Source: Planctomycetota bacterium
Lineage (GTDB): Bacteria > Planctomycetota > Phycisphaerae > Phycisphaerales > Zrk34
Direction: 5' to 3'
DNA: 64,000 nucleotides
Assembly: GCA_016125255.1 (NCBI GenBank)
Contig: WGMD01000035.1
Coordinates: 1 to 64,000, forward strand
Positions 17,733-25,924 of the stretch are shown here, in pieces. Below the pieces are notes generated by a model that worked only from the letters and a program-made list of their open reading frames with translations, was not told the origin of the DNA and made no database searches. The position numbers and the translations under genes were made by a program. The first letter of the stretch is position 1; each line of letters begins with the position of its first letter.

Positions 17733-18776
17733 ATGTCAATGACGCTTGAACAACTGGCCCGGACCATCGGCGCGACGATCCGGGGCGCCGCCGACCCGAA
17801 CATGACCGTCGAGCGATGCGTGGGGCTGGAGGAAGCCGGGGCGTCCGATATCTCCTTCCTCGCCAATCCCAAATACATCGATCAGCTCGCCGCCACCAAA
17901 GCCGCCGCCGTCATCGTCGCCCCCGATGTCAAGGCCGATCATCTGACCCTGCTGACCGCGGACGATCCTTATTTCGCCTTCCGAAACGCCGTCGTCGCAC
18001 TGCATGGTTATCGTCAGCATCCCGCCCCCGCCGACGGCCCGATCAGCAAGCTCGCCGTGATTCACCCCACCGCGAAAATCGGCGAGGGCACCGTGGTGCA
18101 TCCCTTTGCCGTCATCAGCGAGAATGTCGCCATCGGCGCCCGCGGCGTCATCTATCCGCATACCTTCATCGGCCCGGACACGATCATCGGCGATGACTGC
18201 CAGCTCTACCCCAACGTCGTCATCTACGACCGCTGCGTCCTCGGGCATCGCGTGACCCTTCACGCCGGCTGCGTCATCGGACAAGACGGCTTCGGCTACG
18301 CCACCCACAAAGGCGCTCACCACAAAATCCCACAGTCCGGCAACGTCGTCATCGAAGACGATGTCGAGATGGGCGCCGGGTGCGCCATCGACCGCGCGAC
18401 CCTCGGCTCGACCGTCATCGGCAAGGGCACGAAGTTCTCCGACCTGATCGCCATCGGCCATGGCACCAAGGTCGGCAAACACAATCTGCTCGTCGCCCTC
18501 GTCGGACTCGCCGGCTCCGTCGAAACCGGCGACTACGTCGTCATGGGCGGACAAGTCGGCGTGGCTGGTCACTTGAAGATCGGCCATCAGGTCCAGATCG
18601 CCGCGACCTCCGGCGTCATGAACGACATCCCCGACAAAACCCAGATCGGCGGCACCCCCGCCGTCCCGCTCACCGAAGCCAAACGCATTCATTTACACAC
18701 GATGCGCCTCCCCGACCTCGCCGCCCGACTCAAAAAGCTCGAGCGCGAGATCGAAAAACTCCGTAACGAATCCTGA
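17733..18776 (+). CDS. lpxD: UDP-3-O-acylglucosamine N-acyltransferase LpxD (copy 2)
   Basis: This second LpxD has 347 residues and the complete layout: N-terminal domain (about 1-100), hexapeptide beta-helix (about 105-315), catalytic histidine in DLIAIGHGTKVG and a C-terminal coiled coil (RLPDLAARLKKLEREIEKLRNES). It diverges strongly from copy 1 in every segment, so it is an old paralogue and not a recent duplication. It may use another acyl length or work under other conditions. The promoter is nearly flush with the start codon. The ATG at 17739 is an alternative start two residues in. The class C repeat begins a few bases after its stop. Confidence 0.94.
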   Translation: MSMTLEQLARTIGATIRGAADPNMTVERCVGLEEAGASDISFLANPKYIDQLAATKAAAVIVAPDVKADHLTLLTADDPYFAFRNAVVALHGYRQHPAPADGPISKLAVIHPTAKIGEGTVVHPFAVISENVAIGARGVIYPHTFIGPDTIIGDDCQLYPNVVIYDRCVLGHRVTLHAGCVIGQDGFGYATHKGAHHKIPQSGNVVIEDDVEMGAGCAIDRATLGSTVIGKGTKFSDLIAIGHGTKVGKHNLLVALVGLAGSVETGDYVVMGGQVGVAGHLKIGHQVQIAATSGVMNDIPDKTQIGGTPAVPLTEAKRIHLHTMRLPDLAARLKKLEREIEKLRNES

Positions 18777-18778
18777 TC

Positions 18779-18808
18779 CCCCGTTTAGCGGCGGGGCACC
18801 GCCCCGCG
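18779..18808. repeat. Class C hairpin (cccgtttagcgg family)
   Basis: cccgtttagcgg followed by the stem gcggggc/gccccgc. It fills the gap between lpxD and larC and leaves no Shine-Dalgarno sequence before larC. Confidence 0.8.
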
Positions 18809-18822
18809 CTTCTTCTTCACGC

Positions 18823-19629
18823 ATGTCCAAACATCTCCACATCGACCCCTTCGCGGGCATCGCCGGCGACATGTTCCTCGGAGCGTGCATCGACCTTGGC
18901 GCTCCGCTCGAAGCCATTGACGCCGCCCTGCGCCCATTGCCCATCGAACTGCCCTACCGGATCACCGTCGCCGAGACGCATCGCCATGCGATCCGCGGCC
19001 TCGATCTGAAAGTGCACATTGGCGAAGGTCAGCGCCGCGCGGCCGCCGATCATCATCATGATCATGCCCATTCGCACGATCATGGACATCATCATCACGA
19101 TCACGCCGCTCACTCGCCCTACACGGCGATCATGAAGATGATCGATCAGCTCGACACGGCCGAGCGCGCCCGCGACCGCGCCCGGCGGATTGTCACGATG
19201 CTCGGCGAAGCGGAGGCGGCGGTGCACGGCATGAGTCTGGACGAAGTGCATTTTCACGAAGTCGGGGCCGTCGACTCGATCGTCGACATGCTCGGGTCGG
19301 CCGTCGCTCTGGAGCTGCTTGGCGTGGACACCGTTTCGAGCGCCGCCCTGCCGATCGGTCACGGGTTCGTCCGATGCGCGCACGGCCTGATGCCCCTGCC
19401 CGCCCCGGCCACCGCCGAAATCCTCAAGGGCGTCCCCCACTTGGGCGTCAACCGCGAAGGCGAAACCGTCACACCCACCGGCGCGGCGATCGTCGCCGCG
19501 CTGGCGAGCGACTTTGGCCCGATGCCCCCCATGAACGTCCGGGCCGTCGGCTACGGCGCCGGCGATCGCGACACGCCCGACATGCCGAATCTCGTTCGCC
19601 TCTTCCTCGGCGAACGCGTCAGCGTCTGA
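18823..19629 (+). CDS. larC: LarC-type nickel-pincer cofactor protein, N-terminal part only
   Basis: LarC inserts nickel into the pincer cofactor used by lactate racemase and relatives. This 268-residue protein matches the N-terminal LarC1 portion: HIDPFAGIAGDMFLGA, a histidine-rich insertion (residues 76-97, alternating H and D) likely to bind nickel, HFHEVGAVDSIVD and the TPTGAAIVAAL segment. It stops at NLVRLFLGE. Full-length LarC continues for about 130 more residues, the LarC2 part with the cyclometallase site. In Lactiplantibacillus plantarum that part is joined by a programmed frameshift. No LarC2-like sequence follows here in any frame; the next bases are an inverted repeat. No lar partner genes are nearby. 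Confidence 0.82.
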   Translation: MSKHLHIDPFAGIAGDMFLGACIDLGAPLEAIDAALRPLPIELPYRITVAETHRHAIRGLDLKVHIGEGQRRAAADHHHDHAHSHDHGHHHHDHAAHSPYTAIMKMIDQLDTAERARDRARRIVTMLGEAEAAVHGMSLDEVHFHEVGAVDSIVDMLGSAVALELLGVDTVSSAALPIGHGFVRCAHGLMPLPAPATAEILKGVPHLGVNREGETVTPTGAAIVAALASDFGPMPPMNVRAVGYGAGDRDTPDMPNLVRLFLGERVSV

Positions 19630-19706
19630 AGTGGTGATGTGGTGATATGGCGAAGTGGTGATATCAAATACGAAACTTCTCCACTTCACCAAATCGCCAC
19701 TTCACT
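19628..19706. repeat. Inverted repeat, class H (gaagtggtgat family)
   Basis: agtggtgatgtggtgatatggcg... on the left pairs imperfectly with ...cgccacttcactac on the right. It lies between the convergent larC and the STAS/small-peptide unit. Confidence 0.65.
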
Positions 19707-19794
19707 ACTTGATCAGCCCCGCGACATACCACCCCAGCGCCAACCCGATGGCGATGCCGACAATGCGCGGCAACCATCGCTTGAGTCGCTTCAT
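19705..19794 (-). CDS. 29-residue single-span membrane peptide coupled to the STAS gene
   Basis: A short ORF whose ATG overlaps the STAS stop (shared atga at 19791-19794) encodes 29 residues: a basic start MKRLKRWLPR and then one hydrophobic span (IVGIAIGLALGWYVAGLI) ending in lysine. The positive-inside layout predicts an N-in single-span membrane protein. Overlapping start and stop codons suggest coupled translation. It is too short for family assignment. It might anchor or regulate the STAS protein or a partner; equally it could be chance coding, but the hydrophobic design and the overlap favour a real gene. Confidence 0.5.
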   Translation of the reverse strand: MKRLKRWLPRIVGIAIGLALGWYVAGLIK

Positions 19795-20132
19795 TTCTTG
19801 GAGCCCAGTTGCATCGCCGCCAGCGCGCTGGGCACGTCCGGCGAGAACTCGAACACCTTGTCGAGCCCCGTCGTCATCATCACGCCCCAGATATGGTTAG
19901 GCACGCTGCACACGCGCATCCGCCGCTCGAGCTTGACGAGCTTCTGGCGGAGGCGCAGCATTTGCGAAATATTCGACGAATTGATGTGCGCGACCGCGCT
20001 CATGTTGACCACGACATGCCGCGGCGGTCCGCCGTCGAGCCGGTGCATCACGGCCGCCAGATCTTCTGAAAACGCCGGCTCGTCGGAGGTGTCAACCAGC
20101 AGAATGTCATCCGACCAGATCTGTATAGGCAT
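19791..20132 (-). CDS. STAS-domain anti-sigma-factor-antagonist-like protein
   Basis: This 113-residue single STAS domain is like SpoIIAA/RsbV. The core strand VVVNMSAVAHINSSNISQMLRL holds the serine (SSN) at the place that is phosphorylated in anti-sigma antagonists. No kinase or sigma factor is nearby, so the partner is unknown. The ATG at 20132 is preferred; a TTG at 20150, almost touching the gyrA stop, is an alternative. It follows gyrA closely on the same strand and overlaps a downstream 29-residue membrane peptide. Confidence 0.8.
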   Translation of the reverse strand: MPIQIWSDDILLVDTSDEPAFSEDLAAVMHRLDGGPPRHVVVNMSAVAHINSSNISQMLRLRQKLVKLERRMRVCSVPNHIWGVMMTTGLDKVFEFSPDVPSALAAMQLGSKK

Positions 20133-20153
20133 GCGTCCGTCCCGATCCAATGG

Positions 20154-22760
20154 TCATTGCTCGGCGGGTTCCTCGGCGATGCGGGCGGCGGACATGAGCT
20201 GATCGCCTTCCTTGAGCTTGATCACGCGCACGCCCTGCGTGCCGCGGCCGGTCTGACGCACCTCCGCCACCGTCGTCCGCACGATCATGCCCTGCTCCGT
20301 GATGAGCATCATCTGATCGTCCTCGCTGACCGCCATCGCCACGACCGCCGGTCCGTTCCGCTCCGTCGTGTTGATGTCGTTGCGGCCCTTGCCCCCGCGC
20401 TTCTGCGGATGCGGATCGCCCTGCTCCGGCTGCACCAGGTACTCGACCATCGGCGTCCGCTTGCCGTACCCGTTCGCACAGATCGTGAGCAATTGCTTGC
20501 TGTCGTCCGCTTTGACCATGCTCACCACGCGATCGCCCTCGGAAAGCGAGATGCCCTTGACGCCCGCCGCGCCGCGGCCCATCGCACGGGCATCGTTCTC
20601 ATCAAAGCGGATCGCCATGCCCCCCGCCGTGCAGAGCAACAGATGATCGTTCCCGCTCGTGAGCCGCACGTCGATGAGCCGGTCGCCTTCCTTGAGTGTC
20701 ACCGCGATGAGCCCCGAGCGATTGACGTTCTGATACATCTTCAGACTCGTCCGCTTGACCAAGCCCTCTTCCGTCGCGAACACGAGGAAGTCGCTGTGCC
20801 GCTCGAAGTCGACGATCGGCAGGAACGCGCACACGCGCTCGCCTTCGCGCAGATCGATCAGGTTGATGATGTTCCGTCCGCGCGACGTGCGCGAGGCCTG
20901 CGGAATCTGGTAAATCTTGATCTTGAATACGCGGCCCGTATTCGTGAAGCACAAAAGATCGGCGTGCGTCGAGCCCACGAAGACGTGCTCGGTGAAATCC
21001 TCATCGCGCGTGTCCGCCCCGATGACGCCCTGTCCGCCCCGGCCCTGCGTCCGGTACGCATCGACGGGAAGCCGCTTGACGTACCCCTCGTGCGAAATCG
21101 TCACGACGACATCCTCCTGCGGGATCAGGTCGCCGATCTCAAGGTCCTCCGCCTCGCCTTCTTCGATGACAGTCCGGCGGGGGCTGTTGTACTTGTCCTT
21201 CATCTCCAACGTGTCTTCGCGGATGATGTCCAGCACACGCCGCTCATCGGAGAGAATCAGCTCGTACCCTTCGATCTCGCTGATGAGTTCGGTGTACTCG
21301 CCGACGAGCTTCTCGATTTCCAGCCCGACGAGCGAGATGAGCTGCATCCGCCCAATCGCCTCGGCCTGGGCTTTGGACAATCGGATCTGACCCGTCGCCG
21401 TCTTAGCCGCTTGATCCTTAAGTCGCTGCGGAATGCGCGGCGCGGCGGGATGATCCTCGGGAATGCGGAACCCGCGCGCCATCAGCTTGTCGATCGCCTC
21501 ATCGCGCGTCTTTGACGTGCGGATCAGCTTGATGACTTCATCAATGTCGCAGACGGCGTAGATCAGACCCTCGCGGATATGCGCTTCCTGCTGGGCTTTG
21601 CGGAGCAGATGGCGCGTGCGGCGGGTGATGACTTCGAGGCGGTGATCGATGAATAGCTGAATCAGATCGCGCAGTCCCAGCGTGCGGGGCTGCCGATTGA
21701 CCAGCGCGATGTTCATGATGCTGATCGTCGACTGAAGCGAGGTGAAGCGGTAAAGCTGATTGAGTACGACGTCGGCGTCCGCCCCCTTCTTGCACTCGAC
21801 GACGAGCCGCATGCCCTCCCGGCCCGAGTAATCGTTCACGTCGGCGATATCGTCGATCTTCTCGTTCTTCACCGCGGCGACGATCTGATCGATGATCGTC
21901 GTCTTGAGAATCTGATAGGGGATTTCATCGACGACGATGAGCGTCTTGCCGGACTTCTGCTCTTCGAAGTGCGTCTTGGCGCGGACGATGAGCCGGCCGC
22001 GCCCGCTGGAGTAGCCCTCGATGATGCCGCGGCGTCCGCAGATGCTCCCGCCCGTCGGGAAGTCCGGGCCGGGCACGATCTGGATGAGGTCCGCCAGCTC
22101 GATGTCGGGCTTGTCGATCGTCGCCACGATGGCGTCGCAGATTTCGCCCACATTGTGCGGCGGCAGCGAGGTGGCCATGCCCACCGCGATGCCGACGCCC
22201 CCGTTGACGAGCAGGTTCGGGAACTTGCCGGGCAGGACGGTGGGTTCGTCGCGCGTTGCGTCGTAGTTTTCCTGGAAGTCGACGGTGTCGAGCTTCAGGT
22301 CCGCGAGCATCTCCATCGCCGGGGCGGCGAGGCGTGCTTCGGTGTATCGCATCGCGGCGGGCGGGTCGCCGTCGATCGACCCGAAGTTGCCCTGCGGATC
22401 GACGAGCGTGGCGCGCATCTTCCAATGCTGCGCCATGCCGACCAATGTCGGATACACGACCGATTCGCCGTGCGGGTGATAGTTGCCCGACGTGTCGCCG
22501 CAGATCTTGGCGCACTTACGATGCTTGGACCGCGGCCCGAGGTTCAGGTCGTTCATCGCCACGAGGATGCGCCGCTGCGAGGGCTTGAGCCCGTCGCGCA
22601 CATCCGGCAACGCGCGGTCCATGATCGTCGACATCGCATACGTCAGGTACGAATCCTGAAGCTCGCGGTCGATGGCCAGATCGACGATGTTCCCCTCATT
22701 GAAGGGCTCGCCGGGCGTCTTGGGGTCCTGATTCGGATCGATATTGGGTTCGTCAGTCAT
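20154..22760 (-). CDS. gyrA: DNA gyrase subunit A
   Basis: GyrA makes the transient double-strand break in DNA supercoiling. The 868-residue protein has catalytic Y139 (AAMRYTEAR), the winged-helix and tower regions, and a C-terminal beta-pinwheel with the GyrA box QGRGGQG, which separates it from ParC. The quinolone region reads [11 protein letters not shown]100 aligns with E. coli S83 and P104 with D87. The start is preceded by a long untranslated region without a strong ribosome site. gyrB is not in this window. A STAS gene follows closely. Confidence 0.97.
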   Translation of the reverse strand: MTDEPNIDPNQDPKTPGEPFNEGNIVDLAIDRELQDSYLTYAMSTIMDRALPDVRDGLKPSQRRILVAMNDLNLGPRSKHRKCAKICGDTSGNYHPHGESVVYPTLVGMAQHWKMRATLVDPQGNFGSIDGDPPAAMRYTEARLAAPAMEMLADLKLDTVDFQENYDATRDEPTVLPGKFPNLLVNGGVGIAVGMATSLPPHNVGEICDAIVATIDKPDIELADLIQIVPGPDFPTGGSICGRRGIIEGYSSGRGRLIVRAKTHFEEQKSGKTLIVVDEIPYQILKTTIIDQIVAAVKNEKIDDIADVNDYSGREGMRLVVECKKGADADVVLNQLYRFTSLQSTISIMNIALVNRQPRTLGLRDLIQLFIDHRLEVITRRTRHLLRKAQQEAHIREGLIYAVCDIDEVIKLIRTSKTRDEAIDKLMARGFRIPEDHPAAPRIPQRLKDQAAKTATGQIRLSKAQAEAIGRMQLISLVGLEIEKLVGEYTELISEIEGYELILSDERRVLDIIREDTLEMKDKYNSPRRTVIEEGEAEDLEIGDLIPQEDVVVTISHEGYVKRLPVDAYRTQGRGGQGVIGADTRDEDFTEHVFVGSTHADLLCFTNTGRVFKIKIYQIPQASRTSRGRNIINLIDLREGERVCAFLPIVDFERHSDFLVFATEEGLVKRTSLKMYQNVNRSGLIAVTLKEGDRLIDVRLTSGNDHLLLCTAGGMAIRFDENDARAMGRGAAGVKGISLSEGDRVVSMVKADDSKQLLTICANGYGKRTPMVEYLVQPEQGDPHPQKRGGKGRNDINTTERNGPAVVAMAVSEDDQMMLITEQGMIVRTTVAEVRQTGRGTQGVRVIKLKEGDQLMSAARIAEEPAEQ

Positions 22761-22835
22761 GCGCTCACAAGCTGTAAAACACAGCCTCCAGTCAGACCCC
22801 GATTTTACCCGATTCGCCGCCCGGCTGCGAGTTGG

Positions 22836-23381
22836 TCAAGCGGTCGGCTCAAGCAGCGCGAGGTACTCGATGTTGCCGCCCTTGGAGCCGGTGATCGGGC
22901 TCTTGATGGCACCCAAGACCTCGAACCCGAGCACCGGCATCGCTTCGAGCACCCGCTGCGTCGTCGCCTCAGCGTCCGCTTCGCTCATCGCCGCGTCCCC
23001 CGCTTCGTAATGCGGCTTGATGAGCGTGATGATCCGCCTGGGCCCCCATCGCATCGCCGCGGGCAACGCCTTGGCCTGCTTCGTCCAACCCAAGTCAATC
23101 ACTACGAACCCTGCGGCTTCCGGGGGTTCGACGTGCAGCGCGTTCGTCCGCTCCATCACGACGACGCGCGGATCATTGCGCAGCTTCCACGCCAGCGTGC
23201 CGTACCCCGTATCGACCGCATACACCTTCGCCGCCCCGCGCTGAAGGAGCACATCCGTGAACCCCCCGACGTTGCAGCCCAGATCGGCGCAGACCAACCC
23301 CGTCACATCCAGCGAAAACGCCTCCAGCGCCGCCGCCAGTTTGACCCCCGCACGTGACACATATTGACGTTCATCCATCAT
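22836..23381 (-). CDS. TlyA/FtsJ-like rRNA methyltransferase without S4 domain
   Basis: This 181-residue SAM-dependent methyltransferase begins YVSRAGVKLAAALEAF and has the SAM motif CADLGCNVGGFTDVLLQRGA, VYAVDTGYGTLAWKLR and the catalytic-lysine region LIKPHYE, as in TlyA (16S/23S rRNA 2'-O-ribose methylation). TlyA usually carries an N-terminal S4 RNA-binding domain of about 60 residues, which is absent here, so RNA binding must differ. Two adjacent ATG codons (23381 and 23378) could start it. A class C hairpin lies immediately upstream. Assignment to 23S or 16S rRNA is not possible from sequence. Confidence 0.82.
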   Translation of the reverse strand: MMDERQYVSRAGVKLAAALEAFSLDVTGLVCADLGCNVGGFTDVLLQRGAAKVYAVDTGYGTLAWKLRNDPRVVVMERTNALHVEPPEAAGFVVIDLGWTKQAKALPAAMRWGPRRIITLIKPHYEAGDAAMSEADAEATTQRVLEAMPVLGFEVLGAIKSPITGSKGGNIEYLALLEPTA

Positions 23382-23384
23382 TGA

Positions 23385-23412
23385 CCCGTTTAGCGGCGGG
23401 GCAACGCCCCGC
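23385..23412. repeat. Class C hairpin (cccgtttagcgg family)
   Basis: cccgtttagcgg plus the stem gcggggc/gccccgc, placed between the divergent TlyA-like and EF-hand genes. Confidence 0.8.
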
Positions 23413-23476
23413 ATTCTCCCCCTATCATTCGAACGCCAGCCGCACTGATGCGTCTGACATGATGAAAGGACTATCC

Positions 23477-24829
23477 ATGAAGCCCATCATACGCGCCGCG
23501 GTCGTCATCGCCCAGCTCGCTTCGCTCGCCTCCGCCATGTTCGCCCCGCCGACCGATGCGCCGGTGGACCGCATCGTCAAGAACGCGACCGCTTATGTAA
23601 CCGAACACCCCGATGACGCCAGCGGGTATTACGTATTGGGGCGCACGCATTACCTGGCGTGGACCACCAAGAGCGGCGCGGTGCCGATCTACCGCGGGGC
23701 GGACAAGTCGGGCAAGCCGGCGGTGGTGGGCGATTTCGGACTGAGCATGTATCAGGGCATGGCGCTGAGCAAGGAAGCGCAGAAGCGCGCCATGAAAGAG
23801 TTCGGCCTCGCCGAGGGCAACAACATCCCCGCCGACCAACGACAGAAGTTCTACCAACGGATGCAGGCCATTCAGCAGGAACTTGAAAAGTCGAATTGGA
23901 CCCCCGACCCGCTGCCGGTGGAACAGCTTGACGTGCATGCCGAGGCGGCGGTGAAGAATTTCCGCATTGCCATCGAGAAGGACCCGGACAACGGGCTTTA
24001 CCATCTGGGCCTGGCGTCGATCTGCGAGCAGTACGCGCCGCGCGCGGGGGAACGGAAGCTCGGATTCACCGCGGACGCCCCCATGGTCGATGCGGAGCAG
24101 GCGATCGCGCAATGGCGCGACGCGGCGATGACGGGATATCGCAAGGCGTTCGATCTGACCAAGGACAAGGACGCCGCCCTGAAGAATCGGCCCATCGACG
24201 GGATCAATTGGCTCGTGAGTTTCGAAGCGGCCGAGGGCTACAAGCGGGTCAGCGAAGCGGCGGGGAAGACGGATCGGGCGGTGGCCCTCGTGATGGATCA
24301 GCACATGGCCAAGCTCGCTGCGCTGCCCTTTGGCGCGATCACGCCGATGGTGTTTTCATTTGAGCCGCAGGTCGGGCTGGGCGATTTGATCGATGATCAG
24401 CGCGCGGTGATGTTCGATCTTGACGGGATGGGCCCGCGGAAGTGGACATGGATCAAACCCGGCACGGCTTTGCTCGTATGGGACCCGGACCACACCGGCC
24501 GCATCACTTCGGGCCGGCAGCTTTTCGGGTCGGTGACGTGGTGGCTCCTGCCGGGGGACGGGTATCGGGCGATGGACCTGCTCGACGACAATCGCGATGG
24601 GAAGCTCAGCGGCGAAGAACTGCGCGGCCTTGCCGCCTGGTTCGACGCCAACGCCGACGGGATCAGCGACGCGGGGGAAGTCGTGCCGCTCGATCAGTTG
24701 CCGATCAAATCGCTTTCGACGCACGCGATGTCCGTCGAACCGCGCGGGTTGTCGAACGCGAACGGGATGCAACTCGACAATGGCGCGACGCTGCCGACGT
24801 ATGACTGGTTCGCGTTGCCGGGGAAATGA
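23477..24829 (+). CDS. Exported protein with C-terminal EF-hand-like calcium loops
   Basis: The 450-residue product has a signal peptide (residues 1 to about 20, SLASA) and a helical, TPR-like N-terminal half (DRIVKNATAYVTEHPDDASGYYVLGRTHYL). The C-terminal part contains calcium-type loops: DPDHTGRITSG, DDNRDGKLSGEE and DANADGISDAGE, the last two forming an EF-hand pair. It is probably periplasmic or extracellular, with a calcium-stabilised end. The start at 23477 follows gaaagga. No enzyme motif is seen and no family name is certain. It is convergent with the PqiA-like gene across a class F inverted repeat. Confidence 0.78.
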   Translation: MKPIIRAAVVIAQLASLASAMFAPPTDAPVDRIVKNATAYVTEHPDDASGYYVLGRTHYLAWTTKSGAVPIYRGADKSGKPAVVGDFGLSMYQGMALSKEAQKRAMKEFGLAEGNNIPADQRQKFYQRMQAIQQELEKSNWTPDPLPVEQLDVHAEAAVKNFRIAIEKDPDNGLYHLGLASICEQYAPRAGERKLGFTADAPMVDAEQAIAQWRDAAMTGYRKAFDLTKDKDAALKNRPIDGINWLVSFEAAEGYKRVSEAAGKTDRAVALVMDQHMAKLAALPFGAITPMVFSFEPQVGLGDLIDDQRAVMFDLDGMGPRKWTWIKPGTALLVWDPDHTGRITSGRQLFGSVTWWLLPGDGYRAMDLLDDNRDGKLSGEELRGLAAWFDANADGISDAGEVVPLDQLPIKSLSTHAMSVEPRGLSNANGMQLDNGATLPTYDWFALPGK

Positions 24830-24830
24830 G

Positions 24831-24934
24831 ACATTGCAAATTGACCATTGAGAATTGCAAAATGCAAAATGAAAGCATGGGAGCACCCTGCGTCAATTTG
24901 CAATTTTCATTTTTCAATTCTCAATTTTCAATCG
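24831..24934. repeat. Inverted repeat, class F (attgcaaattg family)
   Basis: AT-rich arms (24832-24872 and 24892-24933) of the attgcaaattga...tcaatttgcaat type enclose a GC-rich loop. It lies between two convergent genes and could act as a two-way terminator. Confidence 0.8.
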
Positions 24935-24949
24935 GTCGTTGCGCCCGGT

Positions 24950-25435
24950 TCATCCCTTCTTCGCGAGCCGTTCGATCAGGGATGTGACGATCATGGAGAG
25001 CGCGATCGCGGCGGCGAAGATGTAGATGCCGTACATCGCCGAGGCGTCCATGAGCGAGCTGGCTTTGACGAGCACGATCAGAATCGCGACGACGAAGACA
25101 TCGAGCATGGACCATTTGCCGAGGATGCCCAACCAGTGGAGCACGCGGTCGCGTTCGTCTTCTTGAGTGTGTGAGAACCATAGCCAGCCCATCAGGCCGA
25201 GTTTCGTGGCGGGGAAGACCATCGAAAAGAAGAAGATGATGACCGAGAGGATGTAGCTTTTGTCTTGCCAGAGTCCGGTGACGGTTTGCCAGATGGAGTA
25301 TTCATCGGAGCCGAGGATGAATCGCTCGAGCTTGAAGGTGGGCAGGAACCATCCGGTGACGAGCATCGCCAGCGCGACGAGCATCATCAGGGGGATGTCC
25401 CATCGAGCGGGATGGGATTGGGCGAGGGATTTCAT
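24950..25435 (-). CDS. Paraquat-inducible protein A (PqiA)-like membrane protein
   Basis: This 161-residue membrane protein has four predicted spans: IPLMMLVALAMLVTGWFLP, SYILSVIIFFFSMVFPATKLGLMGWLW, MLDVFVVAILIVLVKA and AMYGIYIFAAAIALSMIVTSL. The order and the motifs FPATKLG and WSMLDVFVVA match the PqiA domain, which in E. coli works with MCE protein PqiB in intermembrane lipid transport. Here a single domain occurs with no MCE gene adjacent. The start at 25435 is set by the family N-terminus and follows TACCAT by 7 bases without a Shine-Dalgarno sequence. Confidence 0.85.
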   Translation of the reverse strand: MKSLAQSHPARWDIPLMMLVALAMLVTGWFLPTFKLERFILGSDEYSIWQTVTGLWQDKSYILSVIIFFFSMVFPATKLGLMGWLWFSHTQEDERDRVLHWLGILGKWSMLDVFVVAILIVLVKASSLMDASAMYGIYIFAAAIALSMIVTSLIERLAKKG

Positions 25436-25442
25436 GCAACCG

Positions 25443-25448
25443 ATGGTA
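25443..25448 (-). promoter_or_regulatory. Putative -10 box of the leaderless PqiA-like gene
   Basis: TACCAT on the minus strand ends 7 bases before the ATG at 25435. Confidence 0.4.
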
Positions 25449-25454
25449 CAACGA

Positions 25455-25679
25455 TCAGGCGACTTCCGCCTCGATGTATTCGCATTGCGTCGTCGGCTCT
25501 GGGACGGGCTGCCCGTCTTCGCGAAGCCCCTGCACGTGCAGCTCGATGGCCTCGCGCAGGCCCGCTTCGATCTCCGCGATGGTTCGTCCGGTCGTGACGC
25601 AGCCGGGCAGGTCGGGGACGTATGCACTGAGGTTGCCCTGTGCCTTTTCAATCACGACGGCGTATTTGAGGATACGCAT
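25455..25679 (-). CDS. hicB: HicB-family antitoxin
   Basis: The 74-residue HicB fold has the degenerate RNase H core KYAVVIEKAQGNLSAYVPDLPGC and the helix TIAEIEAGLREAIELHVQGL. HicB binds and neutralises the HicA mRNA interferase. A C-terminal DNA-binding domain found in longer HicB proteins is absent. It starts 2 bases after the stop codon that an unshifted hicA would use, so the pair is arranged as a normal hicA-hicB operon. The ORF is intact while hicA is frameshifted. Confidence 0.85.
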   Translation of the reverse strand: MRILKYAVVIEKAQGNLSAYVPDLPGCVTTGRTIAEIEAGLREAIELHVQGLREDGQPVPEPTTQCEYIEAEVA

Positions 25680-25681
25680 GG

Positions 25682-25872
25682 CTAACTCCGTTTCAGACCG
25701 GCCTGCTTGAGGATGCTGTTGAGCTGCCGGGAGCAAGGTCATCATTCGGCTTGCCCGGCACGGTCACGCGACCCGGCTTTTTCGGATGCTTGTACTGTCG
25801 GTGACTGCCGCGCGTGGTGAGATGCGACCAGCCATCGTCTTCAAGCACCCGAATCAGATCGCGCACTTTCAT
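25682..25872 (-). pseudogene. hicA: HicA-family toxin with a C-terminal frameshift
   Basis: From the ATG at 25872 the frame encodes MKVRDLIRVLEDDGW, TTRGSHRQYKHP with the catalytic histidine, and RVTVPGKPNDDLAPG, all typical of HicA. After DDLAPG the frame shifts: the read frame gives SSTASSSRPV and stops at 25693 (59 residues). The next frame gives LNSILKQAGLKRS, the normal family ending, and stops at 25682. The total span is one base short of 64 codons, so a single-base deletion near 25722-25728 is the simplest reading. The catalytic part is intact but the last helix is lost. A sequencing error would look the same. Confidence 0.8.
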
Positions 25873-25882
25873 GCTGCGGGAA

Positions 25883-25888
25883 ATTATA
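25883..25888 (-). promoter_or_regulatory. -10 box of hicA
   Basis: A perfect TATAAT on the minus strand ends 10 bases before the hicA ATG. Confidence 0.5.
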
Positions 25889-25895
25889 GCGGAAC

Positions 25896-25924
25896 GCGGC
25901 CCGTTGGGCCGCCGCTAAACGGGG
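25896..25924. repeat. Class C hairpin overlapping the lpxI stop codon
   Basis: Read on the minus strand: cccgtttagcgg with the stem gcggccc/gggccgc. The tag inside gtttag is the stop codon of lpxI. Confidence 0.8.

Noticed and set aside
19021-19110. Histidine-coding stretch in larC as a nucleotide repeat insertion
   Set aside because: It stays in frame, alternates His and Asp/Ala, and matches the known His-rich loop position of LarC proteins, so it is part of the protein.
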